Below are positions 32,033 through 41,149 of a stretch of DNA of 64,000 nucleotides, piece by piece. The notes under the pieces were generated by a model that searched no databases, was not told the origin of the DNA, and worked only from the letters and a program-made list of their open reading frames with translations. The translations under genes and the position numbers were made by a program. Source of the stretch: Lentzea sp. NBRC 105346 (GTDB taxonomy: Bacteria > Actinomycetota > Actinomycetes > Mycobacteriales > Pseudonocardiaceae). The stretch covers positions 62,001 through 126,000 of the forward strand of contig NZ_BSTQ01000020.1 of assembly GCF_030269605.1 (NCBI RefSeq), read 5' to 3'. Within the stretch, counting starts at the first letter, position 1. Each line of letters begins with the position of its first letter.

Positions 32033-32566
32033 GTGACCACCTTCCCCGAACTCCGCTCGTTCAAGTCCGAAGTGGACGGCGAGCGGCTGACACTGCCCAT
32101 CGGCAGCAACGAGTACTCGTTCTCCAAGCGCATCTCGATGCGGGCCGGTCTTGCGCTCGCCGAGGCGCGCGTGCACGCGAAGGAGATCGCCGAGGCGGCC
32201 CACGAGGGCCGCGAAGACGAGATCGACCTGACGCAGCCGGGGTTCACCGCCATCAGCGAACAGCAGATGATGCGGGACCTGATCGGCGACCAGTGGGACC
32301 GCATGCTCGGCGACGGCGTCACCGAGGACGAGTTCCGCCACGTGTACATGACCCTGTTCACGTGGCACATGGTCGGCGAAGAGGCTGCGAAGCTGGTGTG
32401 GACGAACGAGCTGGACGTCGAGGGTGATGCTCGCCCCCCAGCCCGCTCCGCGTCGCGAGCGCGGACGACATCCCGGAGTTCCTCGACGAAGAAGCCGTCC
32501 GCGAGATCCGCGGCGAAGGCTCCTCGTCGCTCGACTGGCGGGACTTCCTCGAGGCGTGGGACCTGA
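32033..32566 (+). CDS. Tail assembly chaperone G-type (zero-frame product)
   Basis: 177 aa. Residues 1-135 (RLTLPIGSNEYSFSKRISMR, ...FRHVYMTLFTWHMVGEEAAK) match actinophage tail chaperones. The last 40 residues are low-complexity read-through after the slippery site and are probably non-functional. It assists tape measure assembly. Confidence 0.8.
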   Translation: MTTFPELRSFKSEVDGERLTLPIGSNEYSFSKRISMRAGLALAEARVHAKEIAEAAHEGREDEIDLTQPGFTAISEQQMMRDLIGDQWDRMLGDGVTEDEFRHVYMTLFTWHMVGEEAAKLVWTNELDVEGDARPPARSASRARTTSRSSSTKKPSARSAAKAPRRSTGGTSSRRGT

Positions 32567-32778
32567 TCGAGGCGGACTTTCAGCGCGAGTACCCCGGCAT
32601 CGACATCTCGACGGCGGAGGTTCTCGACGGCAAGTCGTGGCGGTGGTTCACGACCCGCTTGTTCGGGTTGTCGCTGGAGTCGCGCACGTGGCAGAAGCTG
32701 ATCGGGCCAGCGCAGCAGCAGGCAGACGAGGCAAGCTCGGACGACGTCGATAGCCTGTACGGCATCGACCGTGAGTGA
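32033..32778 (+). CDS. Tail assembly chaperone GT-type (-1 frameshift product)
   Basis: A -1 slip at C-CCC-CCA (32434-32440) joins codons of the 32033 frame to a frame ending in TGA at 32776-32778. The fused part begins PSPLRVASADDIPEFLDEEA and has the typical SLDWRDFLEAWDLIEADFQR and WRWFTTRLFGLSLES, giving about 248 aa. Both products are needed by lambda-like phages for tail length control. The downstream frame has no good start of its own. Confidence 0.8.
32434..32440 (+). promoter_or_regulatory. Slippery heptamer C CCC CCA for -1 frameshift
   Basis: It fits the X-XXY-YYZ rule in the phase of the 32033 gene and lies where the two coding frames meet. Confidence 0.75.
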
Positions 32779-32805
32779 CACGAGGCCCGCAGGGTTTCGG
32801 CTGTG
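32776..32805 (+). promoter_or_regulatory. GGTGACA-type start element, tape measure gene
   Basis: GAGTGACAC includes the stop of the chaperone frame. CGAGGCCC (32781-32788) pairs with GGGTTTCG (32792-32799) through 8 pairs, two of them G-U. GTG start at 32803, 27 nt from TGACA. Confidence 0.6.
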
Positions 32806-35775
32806 ACCACGACGGTCGGCCACATCCGCGGCATCATCACGGGCGACACCAGCGGCCTGAAGGCCGCTACTCGCGATGCCCGCAAGGACGCCCGCGAGAT
32901 GAAGGCGGACGTCGAGCGGCAGAAGCCGGACATCGACGCCAACGAGAAGCCGTTCGTCGCCGCTGTCGCCCGCGCCGAGGCCGCGAAGAACGCACTCGAC
33001 GACAAGATCCGCAAGACCATCACGACGCTGGAGGCGAACCTCCAGAAGGCCGGCGACGCGGAGGAAACCGCGCTCGGCAGGATCCGGGTCGCACAGGCCG
33101 CGCTCGACGCCGTGCGGGACAAGAGCCCCGAGGCCACGGACCGCATCACTGCGGCCGAGGAGCGGCTCGCCAAGGCGCAGCGGGACCTCATCGCGATCCA
33201 ACGCGACACGTCGGTGATGACGGATCGGCTCGCCCAGCAGAGGCTGAAGCTCGTCGCCGTCGAGGACCAGCTCGCCGCCGAACGCGAAGAGGCCGCGCGC
33301 ACCGCGTCAAAGGCAGCCGACGCCGAGGAGGAGGTCGCCGACGGGGCGGACAAGTCGGCCAAGGCCAACGACAAAGCCGCGTCGTCCACAGCGAAGCACA
33401 CGAGCGCGCTCAACAAGCTGACGATCGCCCTGTTCGCCTCGCACGGCGCCATGCTGGCCGGCGGCCTCGTCGCCGGGGCTGCGGTCGCGGCGCTGCCTGT
33501 GGCCGCGGTGGCGGCGGCGGCTGTGCTGCTGTCGTCGAACCAGCGAGTCGCCAACAGCTACACGAACCTTGCGGCCGTCGTGGTGGATGGCGCCCGCGAG
33601 ATGGCGGCGCCGCTCGAGGACGACTTGGTGCACGCGTCGGAGGAGCTCGCGACGACGTGGATGCGGCTCAAGGGGCCGATGGCGAGCATCTTCTCCGACT
33701 CGCAGCCCGCGGTCCGCGAGCTGTCGCGCGGGGTGAATGAGTTCGCGCTGAACGCCGTACCGGGCATGGCAGACGCGGTGCACCGGTCCGAGCCGGTAAT
33801 GATCGGGTGGCGAAAGCTGTTCGCGGACACCGGCGCGGGCATCGGCGACTTCTTCCGCAACATCAGCAGCGACACGCAGTCGACCGGCCGGAACATCGAG
33901 GCCTTCGGCCAGATCATCCGCACCGTGCTGGCCGCGGCCGGGAATCTACTGCAGCAGCTGTCGTCGAACTTCGCACCGCACGCCGCCCAGTTCGCCCTCG
34001 TGTTCCAGCAGATCATGGACGTGGTGACGAAGTTCGCCGCTGGCGCCCTGCCAGTCCTGTCCGATGCGCTCGGCGTGACGCTGGACGTGCTGCAGGCCGT
34101 GCTGTCCGTTGTGGAGCCGATCTCGGGTGCGCTGGGCTCGATGACCGGCGTCATCCTGACGGCCGCGGCCGCGTGGAAGGTGTACAGCGCGGCCATCATG
34201 CTCGTGTCGAAGGTGCCACTGGCATCGGCGCTCACCGCGAGCACCGCGGCGGCCGCGCCAGCCGGCGGGATCCTGGCGCGGCTGGGGCTCGGCGCTTCGG
34301 GCGCGGCGGCAGGGGCGACGGCGCTCACGGGTGCCTTGTCGCCGCTGGGGATCGCGTTGGGCGCGACCGGGCTCATCATGGGCGCCTATCTGCTGGAGCA
34401 GCAGAAGATCGACCGGGGCGCGGATGCGTTCGCCCAGGGCATCCTGAAGGGCGGGGACGCGGCCCGCAAGACGGTCGACGACTACGCCGCGCTGCAGAAC
34501 GGGCTCGCCGCGCTGATCAAGAAGCGGGACGACTATCTGAAGGCGCAGGGCGCGTCACCGGACGACGCGAACCTTGGCCAGATGAACGACCAGATCGCCG
34601 CGATGACAGCGAACGTCACGCGAGCGACCGAGAAGTGGAACGAGTACCTTGCCTCGGTCGGCCCGGTCGAGCGGGCGCAGGCACAGCTGAACCTGGCGAT
34701 CGCCCGACACGGCAAGGACTCGCCCGAAGCGGCGCGCGCGGCCGCGATCTACCGCGACGAGGTGCAGAAGCAGGAGGCCGCGTCGCGGGCCGCTTCGGAC
34801 GCGGTGAAGACCCACACCGACCGTGTCGCCGACCAGCTGTCGATGATGCTGCAGGCGGCTGGCGCGAGCGTCAGCTATGACGCGGCGCTGCTGTCGCTGG
34901 AGTCGGCGCAGAAGAACCTCAACCAGGCGATCAAGGAGCACGGTCCGACGTCGCTGGAGGCGCGCACCGCGGACAACCAGTACCAGCAGCAGTTGTTGCT
35001 GACGGTTGACGCGCTCGGCAAGAAGGTCGCTGCGGAGAACGAAGGCAAGTCGGCTGCCGAGATCTCGACGCTGGTCACCCAGGCGCAGTACGGGGAGATC
35101 CTGCGGCTTGCCGCGGCGGCCGGGGACAACGCGCCCGCCGCTCTCACGAAGATGATCAGCCACATGGACGGTGCCACGTTGGCCGCGATGGGCGTCACGG
35201 TCAGGGTGAACGAGGCCGGGGACGCGATCATCACGATGCCGGACGGCAAAGAGGTCAAGATCACCGGCGACAACGCCAAGGCCATGGCGGCGATCGCCGA
35301 GGTGAACGCGGCCGCGGTCCGCGAGAAGACCTTGTACCTGAATATCATCACCCGCGCCGACAAGCCCGCCGTCGACTGGTTGACGGGCGGCCTGAACGAT
35401 GGCGGTTGGGTGCCGGGCAGCGGACCGGACGAAGACGACCGGCTCGTCCCGTTGACGTCCAAGGAGTTCGTCGTCAACCGGCGTGCCGCTGCGAAATGGG
35501 GCCCGTTCCTGGAGGCCATCAACAAGGCCAACGGCGGCGACGTGAAGCTGCCGGACTCCGTCATGTCCCGCGTACCGGATCTTGCGGTGTCGAGCCCGTC
35601 GATTCCGACCCCGCGTGCCGCGCGCAGCTCGGGCGGCGGCGAGTTCGGCGGCGGCATGTCGTCCAGTCCGGCCAAGGTTGACAACCGCCAGTTCCACTTC
35701 CACGAGGTCAAGAGCCTGCCGTCGAAGAAGTGGCTGCGGGACACGTTGGACGACATCGAGCGAGGGGTGTACTGA
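32803..35775 (+). CDS. Tape measure protein
   Basis: 990 aa, the longest prophage gene, giving a tail of roughly 150 nm if 1.5 angstrom per residue applies. Residues 1-200 are coiled coil (LDAVRDKSPEATDRITAAEE), with hydrophobic blocks at about 208-245 and 440-530 (membrane-active regions), further coiled coil to about 780, and a C-terminal part with GGLNDGGWVPGSGPDEDDRL. Sets tail length and aids DNA entry. No lysozyme-like domain is recognised. Confidence 0.85.
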   Translation: MTTTVGHIRGIITGDTSGLKAATRDARKDAREMKADVERQKPDIDANEKPFVAAVARAEAAKNALDDKIRKTITTLEANLQKAGDAEETALGRIRVAQAALDAVRDKSPEATDRITAAEERLAKAQRDLIAIQRDTSVMTDRLAQQRLKLVAVEDQLAAEREEAARTASKAADAEEEVADGADKSAKANDKAASSTAKHTSALNKLTIALFASHGAMLAGGLVAGAAVAALPVAAVAAAAVLLSSNQRVANSYTNLAAVVVDGAREMAAPLEDDLVHASEELATTWMRLKGPMASIFSDSQPAVRELSRGVNEFALNAVPGMADAVHRSEPVMIGWRKLFADTGAGIGDFFRNISSDTQSTGRNIEAFGQIIRTVLAAAGNLLQQLSSNFAPHAAQFALVFQQIMDVVTKFAAGALPVLSDALGVTLDVLQAVLSVVEPISGALGSMTGVILTAAAAWKVYSAAIMLVSKVPLASALTASTAAAAPAGGILARLGLGASGAAAGATALTGALSPLGIALGATGLIMGAYLLEQQKIDRGADAFAQGILKGGDAARKTVDDYAALQNGLAALIKKRDDYLKAQGASPDDANLGQMNDQIAAMTANVTRATEKWNEYLASVGPVERAQAQLNLAIARHGKDSPEAARAAAIYRDEVQKQEAASRAASDAVKTHTDRVADQLSMMLQAAGASVSYDAALLSLESAQKNLNQAIKEHGPTSLEARTADNQYQQQLLLTVDALGKKVAAENEGKSAAEISTLVTQAQYGEILRLAAAAGDNAPAALTKMISHMDGATLAAMGVTVRVNEAGDAIITMPDGKEVKITGDNAKAMAAIAEVNAAAVREKTLYLNIITRADKPAVDWLTGGLNDGGWVPGSGPDEDDRLVPLTSKEFVVNRRAAAKWGPFLEAINKANGGDVKLPDSVMSRVPDLAVSSPSIPTPRAARSSGGGEFGGGMSSSPAKVDNRQFHFHEVKSLPSKKWLRDTLDDIERGVY

Positions 35776-36680
35776 TGGCCCGCGAGCTGCGATGGATTCC
35801 GCCCGTCCACACCGGACTCGACCCGATCGTGCTCACCGACCGGGCGGCCGGCTACCGCGTCGGCAAGGGCACGCGCGGGCTGGGGGCGGTGCAGCGGCAG
35901 CTCGTCACCGCGGACTCGCCGTGGGTGGACGGCACGGAAGCGGAGGACGACTACGCGCTGCCCACTACGGTGCTGCTGCCGATGATGGTGTGGGCAGCAA
36001 CGCGTGACGAGTTCCTGGCGAAGATTCGGAACCTCCATGCCGCGATGCGCACCCGCAAGCCGGGCCGCGTGCTCGTGCCCGGCGAGCTCGAGCTCGCGCA
36101 GGCCGATGGGAGAAGGTTCCGCCTGCGGTGCCTGTACGAGGGCGGGCTGCCGGACGAGGAGACGCTGGAGACCGGCGGCGACACGAACTGGGTGCGGTTC
36201 TTCCTGCGCCTGTTCGCGCCGGACCCGTACTGGTACTCGGCTATCGCGAAGACCCTGTCGTGGGTCTTCTCGGCGCCGACCGCGTTCCTCGGCAACCCGT
36301 TCCTACCGATGAACATCAGCGCCTCGCAGGTGATCGGCGCCGCGTCGATCACGAACGACGGCACCGAGGACGCCTACGGCACGTGGCGCGTGACCGGCCC
36401 CGGCACGGCGCTGATCCTCACCAACCCCGACTCGGGCGAGGTGCTGCAGGTCAACGGATCCATCCCGGTCGGGCAGGTGCTGACGATCGTCACCCAGCCC
36501 GACCAGGCGAGCATCAGCATCGAACCCGCGGGCACCGACTGGTGGCCGAACCTCGCCGACGGCAGCACGTTGTGGAAGATCCCGCCGGGCGTGACGTCCG
36601 TGAGCCTCGCACTCACCGGCGCGAGCTCTGGTAGCCAGATCGACCTTGAGTTCTTCGAGCGGTTCGGTGCGCCGTGGTGA
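35775..36680 (+). CDS. Distal tail (Dit-like) protein
   Basis: 301 aa, ATG overlapping the tape measure stop. N-terminal half with PIVLTDRAAGYRVGKGTRGL and a Trp-rich hub (DPYWYSAIAKTLSW), C-terminal beta domain with GTWRVTGPGTALI and LWKIPPGVTSVSLALTGA. Arrangement matches siphophage distal tail proteins that form the ring at the tail tip. Confidence 0.7.
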   Translation: MARELRWIPPVHTGLDPIVLTDRAAGYRVGKGTRGLGAVQRQLVTADSPWVDGTEAEDDYALPTTVLLPMMVWAATRDEFLAKIRNLHAAMRTRKPGRVLVPGELELAQADGRRFRLRCLYEGGLPDEETLETGGDTNWVRFFLRLFAPDPYWYSAIAKTLSWVFSAPTAFLGNPFLPMNISASQVIGAASITNDGTEDAYGTWRVTGPGTALILTNPDSGEVLQVNGSIPVGQVLTIVTQPDQASISIEPAGTDWWPNLADGSTLWKIPPGVTSVSLALTGASSGSQIDLEFFERFGAPW

Positions 36681-37858
36681 GCGGGCTGGCTGAGGCGCCG
36701 ATCGCCTACCCGATCGACCCGTCCGGCAACCGGCGGGCGCCGATCCTGTACCGGCGGGCGTCGCTCGTGCCGCGGCACCTCCGTCGCGGCCAGTGGTCCG
36801 TGACAGCGAAACTCACCGCGAGGACGGCGCAAATCGGCCCCGGCTGGCGTGTGGTGTTCGACGGTGGGCCGGAATCTGGTTTTGGCGGGCCGGTGCGCCG
36901 GATCGAGATCGAGATGGGCGACGAGTCTGGTGCGCGGCTCCAGCCGAGGATCACTCTGTCCGGTCCGGACGACATGTGCGTCATCGACGAAGCCGAGGCC
37001 TATCCGGATCCCGCGAACCTCGCCACAGCACAGGGTGCGCAGGCGTACGACGTGCGCACCGGTACGGCCAGCGGGGTCATCCTCGCCTACATCGCCCGCA
37101 ACATCGGCCACCTCGCCATCGCCTCGCGCGTCACACCGTCGTTCAACACCAACATCCCCGACCCGAACGTCGGCATCTCGGTGTCCGGCAAGGCCAGGTT
37201 TTCCCCTCTCCTGGAGGAGATCGTGCGGCCGCTGGCGGAGAAGGCCGGCCTGAGGGTGTGGGTGACCTCGACGACCTCGGGCGCCCGAACCCTCCACATC
37301 GGAGAGGTCGTCGACCGCACCGGCGCGGCCCGCTTCTCCGTCGACCTTGGCAACCTGAAGAAGCTGAAGTACACGCTGAATGCTCCCGAGGCCACCGTCG
37401 TGATCGGCGGCGGCCGTGGCGAGGAGACGGCCCGCGAGTTCGTGCTGCAGAAGGACGACGCGGCGATCAGCGCGTGGGGAAGAATCGAGGCGTTCTACGA
37501 CTACCGTGCAGCGTCTGGCACCGACTCTGGTGCCGAGTTGACGGCTGGCACGGCGAAGAAGCTCGCCGACTCCGCCGCGGTCGAGCAGGTCGAAGTGATC
37601 CCCGTCGATACCGATCGCCTGCGGTACGGCGTCGACTATCAGATCGGCGATCAGGTGCTGGTTGAGGTCGGCGGGGGCACCGGACTCGTTCTCCCAGCGC
37701 CGATCCTGGAGACCGAAATCACGATCGAGCGGACCGGCAACAAGAAGCTCGTGACCGTCCAGCCGAAGATCGGAAACCTCTCGACCGGGCCAGGAAGGAA
37801 GACTCAGCAACAGATCGCCGACCTGCTATTGAGGATCAGCAGGCTCGAACGCAGGTGA
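36677..37858 (+). CDS. Tail tip protein, siphovirus Gp37-like
   Basis: 393-394 aa (GTG at 36677, or the adjacent in-frame GTG at 36674). Contains WSVTAKLTARTAQIGPGWRV, DGVDYQ-like strands (YGVDYQIGDQVLVEVGGGTG) and a C-terminal helix (TQQQIADLLLRISRLERR), as in Sipho_Gp37 tail proteins. Likely the hub between Dit and receptor-binding proteins. Its stop lies in the next GGTGACA element. Confidence 0.7.
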   Translation: MSGLAEAPIAYPIDPSGNRRAPILYRRASLVPRHLRRGQWSVTAKLTARTAQIGPGWRVVFDGGPESGFGGPVRRIEIEMGDESGARLQPRITLSGPDDMCVIDEAEAYPDPANLATAQGAQAYDVRTGTASGVILAYIARNIGHLAIASRVTPSFNTNIPDPNVGISVSGKARFSPLLEEIVRPLAEKAGLRVWVTSTTSGARTLHIGEVVDRTGAARFSVDLGNLKKLKYTLNAPEATVVIGGGRGEETAREFVLQKDDAAISAWGRIEAFYDYRAASGTDSGAELTAGTAKKLADSAAVEQVEVIPVDTDRLRYGVDYQIGDQVLVEVGGGTGLVLPAPILETEITIERTGNKKLVTVQPKIGNLSTGPGRKTQQQIADLLLRISRLERR

Positions 37859-37885
37859 CACGAGCCGCTGATCGTGGCAGTCGTG
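37856..37885 (+). promoter_or_regulatory. GGTGACA start element, last tail gene
   Basis: AGGTGACAC overlaps the upstream stop. CACGA (37859-37863) pairs with TCGTG (37881-37885), and GCCGC pairs with GTGGC including a G-U, with a 2-nt bulge. The GTG start at 37883 is fully paired to the CAC of TGACAC; spacing 27. Confidence 0.65.
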
Positions 37886-38902
37886 ACGGAGTCCTCCTAC
37901 CCGTACGACGCTGGCGCCGGAACCGCGGTCAGTGAGGAACTCTGGCGCGCCATGGCGAAGCTGTGGCTTCCGTCCGGCGTCATCGGCTCATCGACCCGCG
38001 ACGTCAACGACCTTTCGTTGAAGGCCACGCTCGGATCTGGTGGCGCTGGTGGCATCTTCCAGTTGCCCGCAGGCGAGGCGTACGTCGCCGGCATCAAGTA
38101 CACCAACGACGCCACGCTCAACAAGACGGCCAGCGCCAACACGAACACGCAGCCGCGCATCGACCGGCTCGCCCTGAAGCTGGACACGACGGCGAACACC
38201 TGCTCGGCGGTGATCGTGGAGGGCACCCCGGCAGCGTCGCCGGTTTCGCCGACGCTGCCGGACACGAGCGCGGTCATCCACTTGCCGCTGTTCCGCGCCA
38301 CGTGCCCCGGCTCGGCGTCGGCACAGAACTACAGCGGCCTGGTCGACGAGAGGCTGTTCGTCGGCCGCCGCAGCTACATCGGCCCGAGCTCGGCGGCTGG
38401 TGTGGCCGGGGTCGGCGGGTTTCAGCACGGCGACGAGTGGATCCAGACCGACACGCGCGATCGGCTGCTGCGGCTCAACGGGACGTGGGTCGGCGGACGC
38501 GACCGCATCTGGACGGCTGTACCGGGCAACACGACGGGCACCGAGCCGATCTCGGCGGGCGCCTCGAAGACGTACGGGTCAATCACGATCCCGGCGCAGT
38601 TGTACGCCTACCAGGTCACCTTCGACTGCCACATCCAGGTCTCAGGTCTGGATCCCGGCAGCTATGCCGAGGTGAAGATCCGCGAGGACGATGCGACGGC
38701 GGGGACGGTTCGCGCCGAGGGCAGCGGCCCGTGCGTCGCTGGGCTGGACGCGGTGATTGCGTTGCCGGGCACGAAGCCGGTCACCGTCGCGGCCGGCGTG
38801 GCGAAGACTTGGTACTTGCGCGTGTTCGCGGCGGACTCTGGCTTCTTCAGCTGGACGACCTTGGACAACTGGTTCACGGCGAAGACGTTCCCGGTCTGGT
38901 AG
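37883..38902 (+). CDS. Minor tail/baseplate protein, 339 aa
   Basis: Start GTG 37883 (in-frame GTG at 37874 lies in the stem). N-terminal part (SSYPYDAGAGTAVSEELWRA) is an attachment domain typical of actinophage minor tail proteins, followed by a beta domain and a C-terminal jelly-roll-like domain (YAYQVTFDCHIQVSGLDPGS). Probably receptor binding. Last gene of the late operon. Confidence 0.65.
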   Translation: MTESSYPYDAGAGTAVSEELWRAMAKLWLPSGVIGSSTRDVNDLSLKATLGSGGAGGIFQLPAGEAYVAGIKYTNDATLNKTASANTNTQPRIDRLALKLDTTANTCSAVIVEGTPAASPVSPTLPDTSAVIHLPLFRATCPGSASAQNYSGLVDERLFVGRRSYIGPSSAAGVAGVGGFQHGDEWIQTDTRDRLLRLNGTWVGGRDRIWTAVPGNTTGTEPISAGASKTYGSITIPAQLYAYQVTFDCHIQVSGLDPGSYAEVKIREDDATAGTVRAEGSGPCVAGLDAVIALPGTKPVTVAAGVAKTWYLRVFAADSGFFSWTTLDNWFTAKTFPVW

Positions 38903-38907
38903 AACGC

Positions 38908-38944
38908 GATCGGCCCCCGGCGATACCTGCGCCGGGGGCCGATC
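38908..38944. terminator. Late operon terminator, bidirectional
   Basis: A 15-bp perfect stem, GATCGGCCCCCGGCG with CGCCGGGGGCCGATC, and a 7-nt loop. It lies between the late operon and the convergent DUF397 gene. Confidence 0.8.
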
Positions 38945-38955
38945 TGTGTTGGGCG

Positions 38956-39138
38956 TCAGCTGGTCTTCACCACGGTGAGGAACCTCGTCCACTGGCTGAC
39001 GGGGACGACGACCGGTTCGCCCTGGTTTTTGCTGTCCCAGATGCCAACCATCGGGCCGCTGTGGGCGACCTCGACGCAGTTGTTGCCGCCGTCAGACCGA
39101 GTTGACTTTTTCCGCTGACCCCATTTCTCGCTTGTCAT
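38956..39138 (-). CDS. DUF397 protein, 60 aa
   Basis: KSTRSDGGNNCVEVAHSGPM, then a GIWDSK and a C-terminal W-x-x-F match DUF397, an actinobacterial family nearly always found next to Scr1/WhiJ-type helix-turn-helix genes, as here (overlap 47 bp). The pair is thought to form a regulator plus partner, sometimes called toxin-antitoxin-like. No secretion signal. Confidence 0.85.
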   Translation of the reverse strand: MTSEKWGQRKKSTRSDGGNNCVEVAHSGPMVGIWDSKNQGEPVVVPVSQWTRFLTVVKTS

Positions 39139-39976
39139 GCCTCCTCCGTGTCCCGAGTTGCTGGATGCGCGTACGGAGGATCCTCGCAGACTCGCTCGGG
39201 TCCGCTGCGTCGTACAGGGTCTCGAACCGGCCCTCGTACAGCATCGCCTCGTCCGGCTCGGTGATCACGTTCGATGTGGTCGCCACCTCGAGGTAGACCT
39301 GCGTGATGTTGGGGTTGGCCAGCCGGAAGATGTTGCACGCGAACCCGAGTAGCGGGTGCAGGCCGTAGGTCCAGGGCAGGATTCGGAGGTCGGCGGAGGG
39401 CACGTCGTGCATCACGGTTTCGAGGTGCTCCAGCTGTTCGCGGGCGGCGTCGGCGTCGGCTGGTAGCCGGTGCAGGGCGGATTCGCCGAGCACGATGCGG
39501 ACCCGCGGGGCGTCGGGTTTGGTGAGTATTCCGCCGCGTTCGAGCCGGGCGGCGAGCCGATCCTCAAGGTCGTCGGGTTTCGCGCGGGACAGGAGGTCGC
39601 GGGCGTAGCCGGGTGTCTGGCACACGGCCGGGATGAGCGCTTCGTCGTAGTAGTCGAACTCCTGTGCGGCTTGCTCGAGCAGGACGATCGGTCGGGCCCA
39701 CTCCGCGACGTGCGATACGCGGGCGCGTTTTCTGGCCCGTTCTGCCAGTTCGAGTAGGGCGTCGAGCTCGGTCTCGGTGAGCTTGTACTGGTCAGCGAGC
39801 ATGTGGAGCTCGGCGGGCGTGACGCCTCGGATGCCGCGTTCGACCCGTTCGCACTTGCCCGCGTACCAGCCGAGACGCCGGTTGGCGTCGACCTGCTCGG
39901 GGCCGATGCCGGCGCGCTCGCGATAGATCTCAAGCTGCTTCCCGAGCTGCTGTAGCAGCGGGTTGGGCAGGGCCAC
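39092..39976 (-). CDS. Scr1/WhiJ-type XRE regulator with DUF5753
   Basis: 294 aa from a GTG at 39976 with SD GAAGGAGA. N-terminal helix-turn-helix (residues about 5-60, LGKQLEIYRERAGIGPEQVD) and a C-terminal DUF5753 ligand-like domain (PGYARDLLSRAKPDDLEDRL, HPLLGFACNIFRLANPN). Partner of the DUF397 gene. Rare inside a phage, so it may be a moron influencing host development or a defence/addiction module; this is inference. Confidence 0.8.
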   Translation of the reverse strand: MALPNPLLQQLGKQLEIYRERAGIGPEQVDANRRLGWYAGKCERVERGIRGVTPAELHMLADQYKLTETELDALLELAERARKRARVSHVAEWARPIVLLEQAAQEFDYYDEALIPAVCQTPGYARDLLSRAKPDDLEDRLAARLERGGILTKPDAPRVRIVLGESALHRLPADADAAREQLEHLETVMHDVPSADLRILPWTYGLHPLLGFACNIFRLANPNITQVYLEVATTSNVITEPDEAMLYEGRFETLYDAADPSESARILRTRIQQLGTRRRHDKREMGSAEKVNSV

Positions 39977-40062
39977 TGGCTCTCCTTCGTGTGCGTCTGC
40001 GTCGTCTCCATCCTGCCGCCTGGTCGGCGGCGGCACGAATCCCCCGATCGGAGAATCGCTAT

Positions 40063-40076
40063 CTGTCTACAGACAG
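40063..40076. promoter_or_regulatory. Inverted repeat in the divergent promoter region
   Basis: CTGTCT-AC-AGACAG lies between the Scr1-type gene and 40199. A likely operator for the XRE regulator. The rest of the 222-bp gap shows no further clear signal. Confidence 0.5.
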
Positions 40077-40198
40077 TTGTACCTTGGACAGGTCGCGCCG
40101 ACCTACCTGGGTTGCTCAGGATGCGCTGGTCGGACGCGTCGGGCGGTGGGCCGGCTGTCTCCCGGCTCACCGTTCCATGAGCGTCTTGGAGGTGCACG

Positions 40199-40549
40199 GT
40201 GGCCACGCAGGGCCCGAATGCGGGCGTGGTGATGTTGGCGGGTGTCGCTGTTGTGGCGACGGTGTTTCTGCTGGTGTGTGCCGTGGTGCTGCTGAGATGC
40301 GAGTTGGAGCGGCGCGCCGAGGTGCGTGCCGCGCAGGAGGGCCTTGCGGGTCGGGATCGGCGGCGTGTTCCGGCCCGCCACCGGCTGGCCGATCAACCTC
40401 CGCACGGGGTAGGCCAGCAGTCGCCTGCAGCGGCCGAGGTCGCCTTTCCCTCGGTGGTGGCTGTGGCGGCAAAGCCGTCTGCGACGACCGGAGTGTCCTC
40501 TCCACCTCCGGTCGTCGCGGCGGTCCACGAGCATCGGAGGGCGTCGTGA
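40199..40549 (+). CDS. Single-span membrane protein, 116 aa
   Basis: GTG with SD GGAGGTG. Helix at residues 9-32 (VVMLAGVAVVATVFLLVCAV), then a basic stretch and a Pro/Ala/Val-rich tail. Divergent from the Scr1-type gene and coupled to 40546. Unknown role. Confidence 0.6.
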   Translation: MATQGPNAGVVMLAGVAVVATVFLLVCAVVLLRCELERRAEVRAAQEGLAGRDRRRVPARHRLADQPPHGVGQQSPAAAEVAFPSVVAVAAKPSATTGVSSPPPVVAAVHEHRRAS

Positions 40550-40836
40550 GCCGGTTGTGGACACCAGGCGGCAGCTTCCCGGACCGGGAAGCCGGCGGAT
40601 TGCTACATCCGGACATGCCGGACCGTCAGCGGATCGCGTGGGACGCGTATGACGAGATCGACGACGCGTTGAAGGACAACGATCCGGACGCGGCGGCGGC
40701 GCGTTTGGCTCAGGTGATGCGGGAGCACGGTCGCGAGCTGCATGACCTGGTGCTGCAGATGATCCAGGAGGAGAAGGGGATGCTCCTGCCTTGGTACGCG
40801 TACGGCAACGATTCACCCGAACAGCCGAGTTCCTGA
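40546..40836 (+). CDS. Hypothetical protein, 96 aa
   Basis: GTG overlapping the upstream stop. Helical with AWDAYDEIDDALKDNDPDAA and LAQVMREHGRELHDLVLQMI. No family recognised; follows the small membrane protein in one unit. Confidence 0.6.
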   Translation: MSRLWTPGGSFPDREAGGLLHPDMPDRQRIAWDAYDEIDDALKDNDPDAAAARLAQVMREHGRELHDLVLQMIQEEKGMLLPWYAYGNDSPEQPSS

Positions 40837-40912
40837 TGGCGTCTCACGTCGTTAAGTCCGTTATGGGTAGTTGCTTGCGCAATCACCTAACGCGCCGGGG
40901 CGGGCTCGGAGC

Positions 40913-41149
40913 GTGACCGCTCCGATCGTTTGGTGGCACGTTCAAGAGGACGGCGCCTCACACGCGTTCAACCGCTTCACCATCGGTCACCCCGGCGCGA
41001 TGTGGCAGACCCTCTGCCACATGAACGTGTTTGCCTTCCGGGTCGAGCGAGAAGACCGCGGCCCGAAGTGCCTGGCGTGCCGAATGCTGACTGGCGGCTC
41101 TAGCCGGCCCTCCGGCGGCGCGCCGCCGCCGACTTCGCAGCCATCCTGA
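40913..41149 (+). CDS. Hypothetical Cys/His protein, 78 aa
   Basis: GTG start. Pattern WWHVQEDGASHAFNRF, LCHMNVF, CLACRM suggests a metal site. Overlaps 41100-41360 on the opposite strand by 50 bp, so one of the two convergent genes may be shorter. Confidence 0.55.
   Translation: MTAPIVWWHVQEDGASHAFNRFTIGHPGAMWQTLCHMNVFAFRVEREDRGPKCLACRMLTGGSSRPSGGAPPPTSQPS

Noticed and set aside
17862..37885. TGACA of the start elements as a -35 promoter box
   Set aside because: No consistent -10 sequence is found 16-19 bp downstream and the spacing is fixed to the start codon, not to a promoter.
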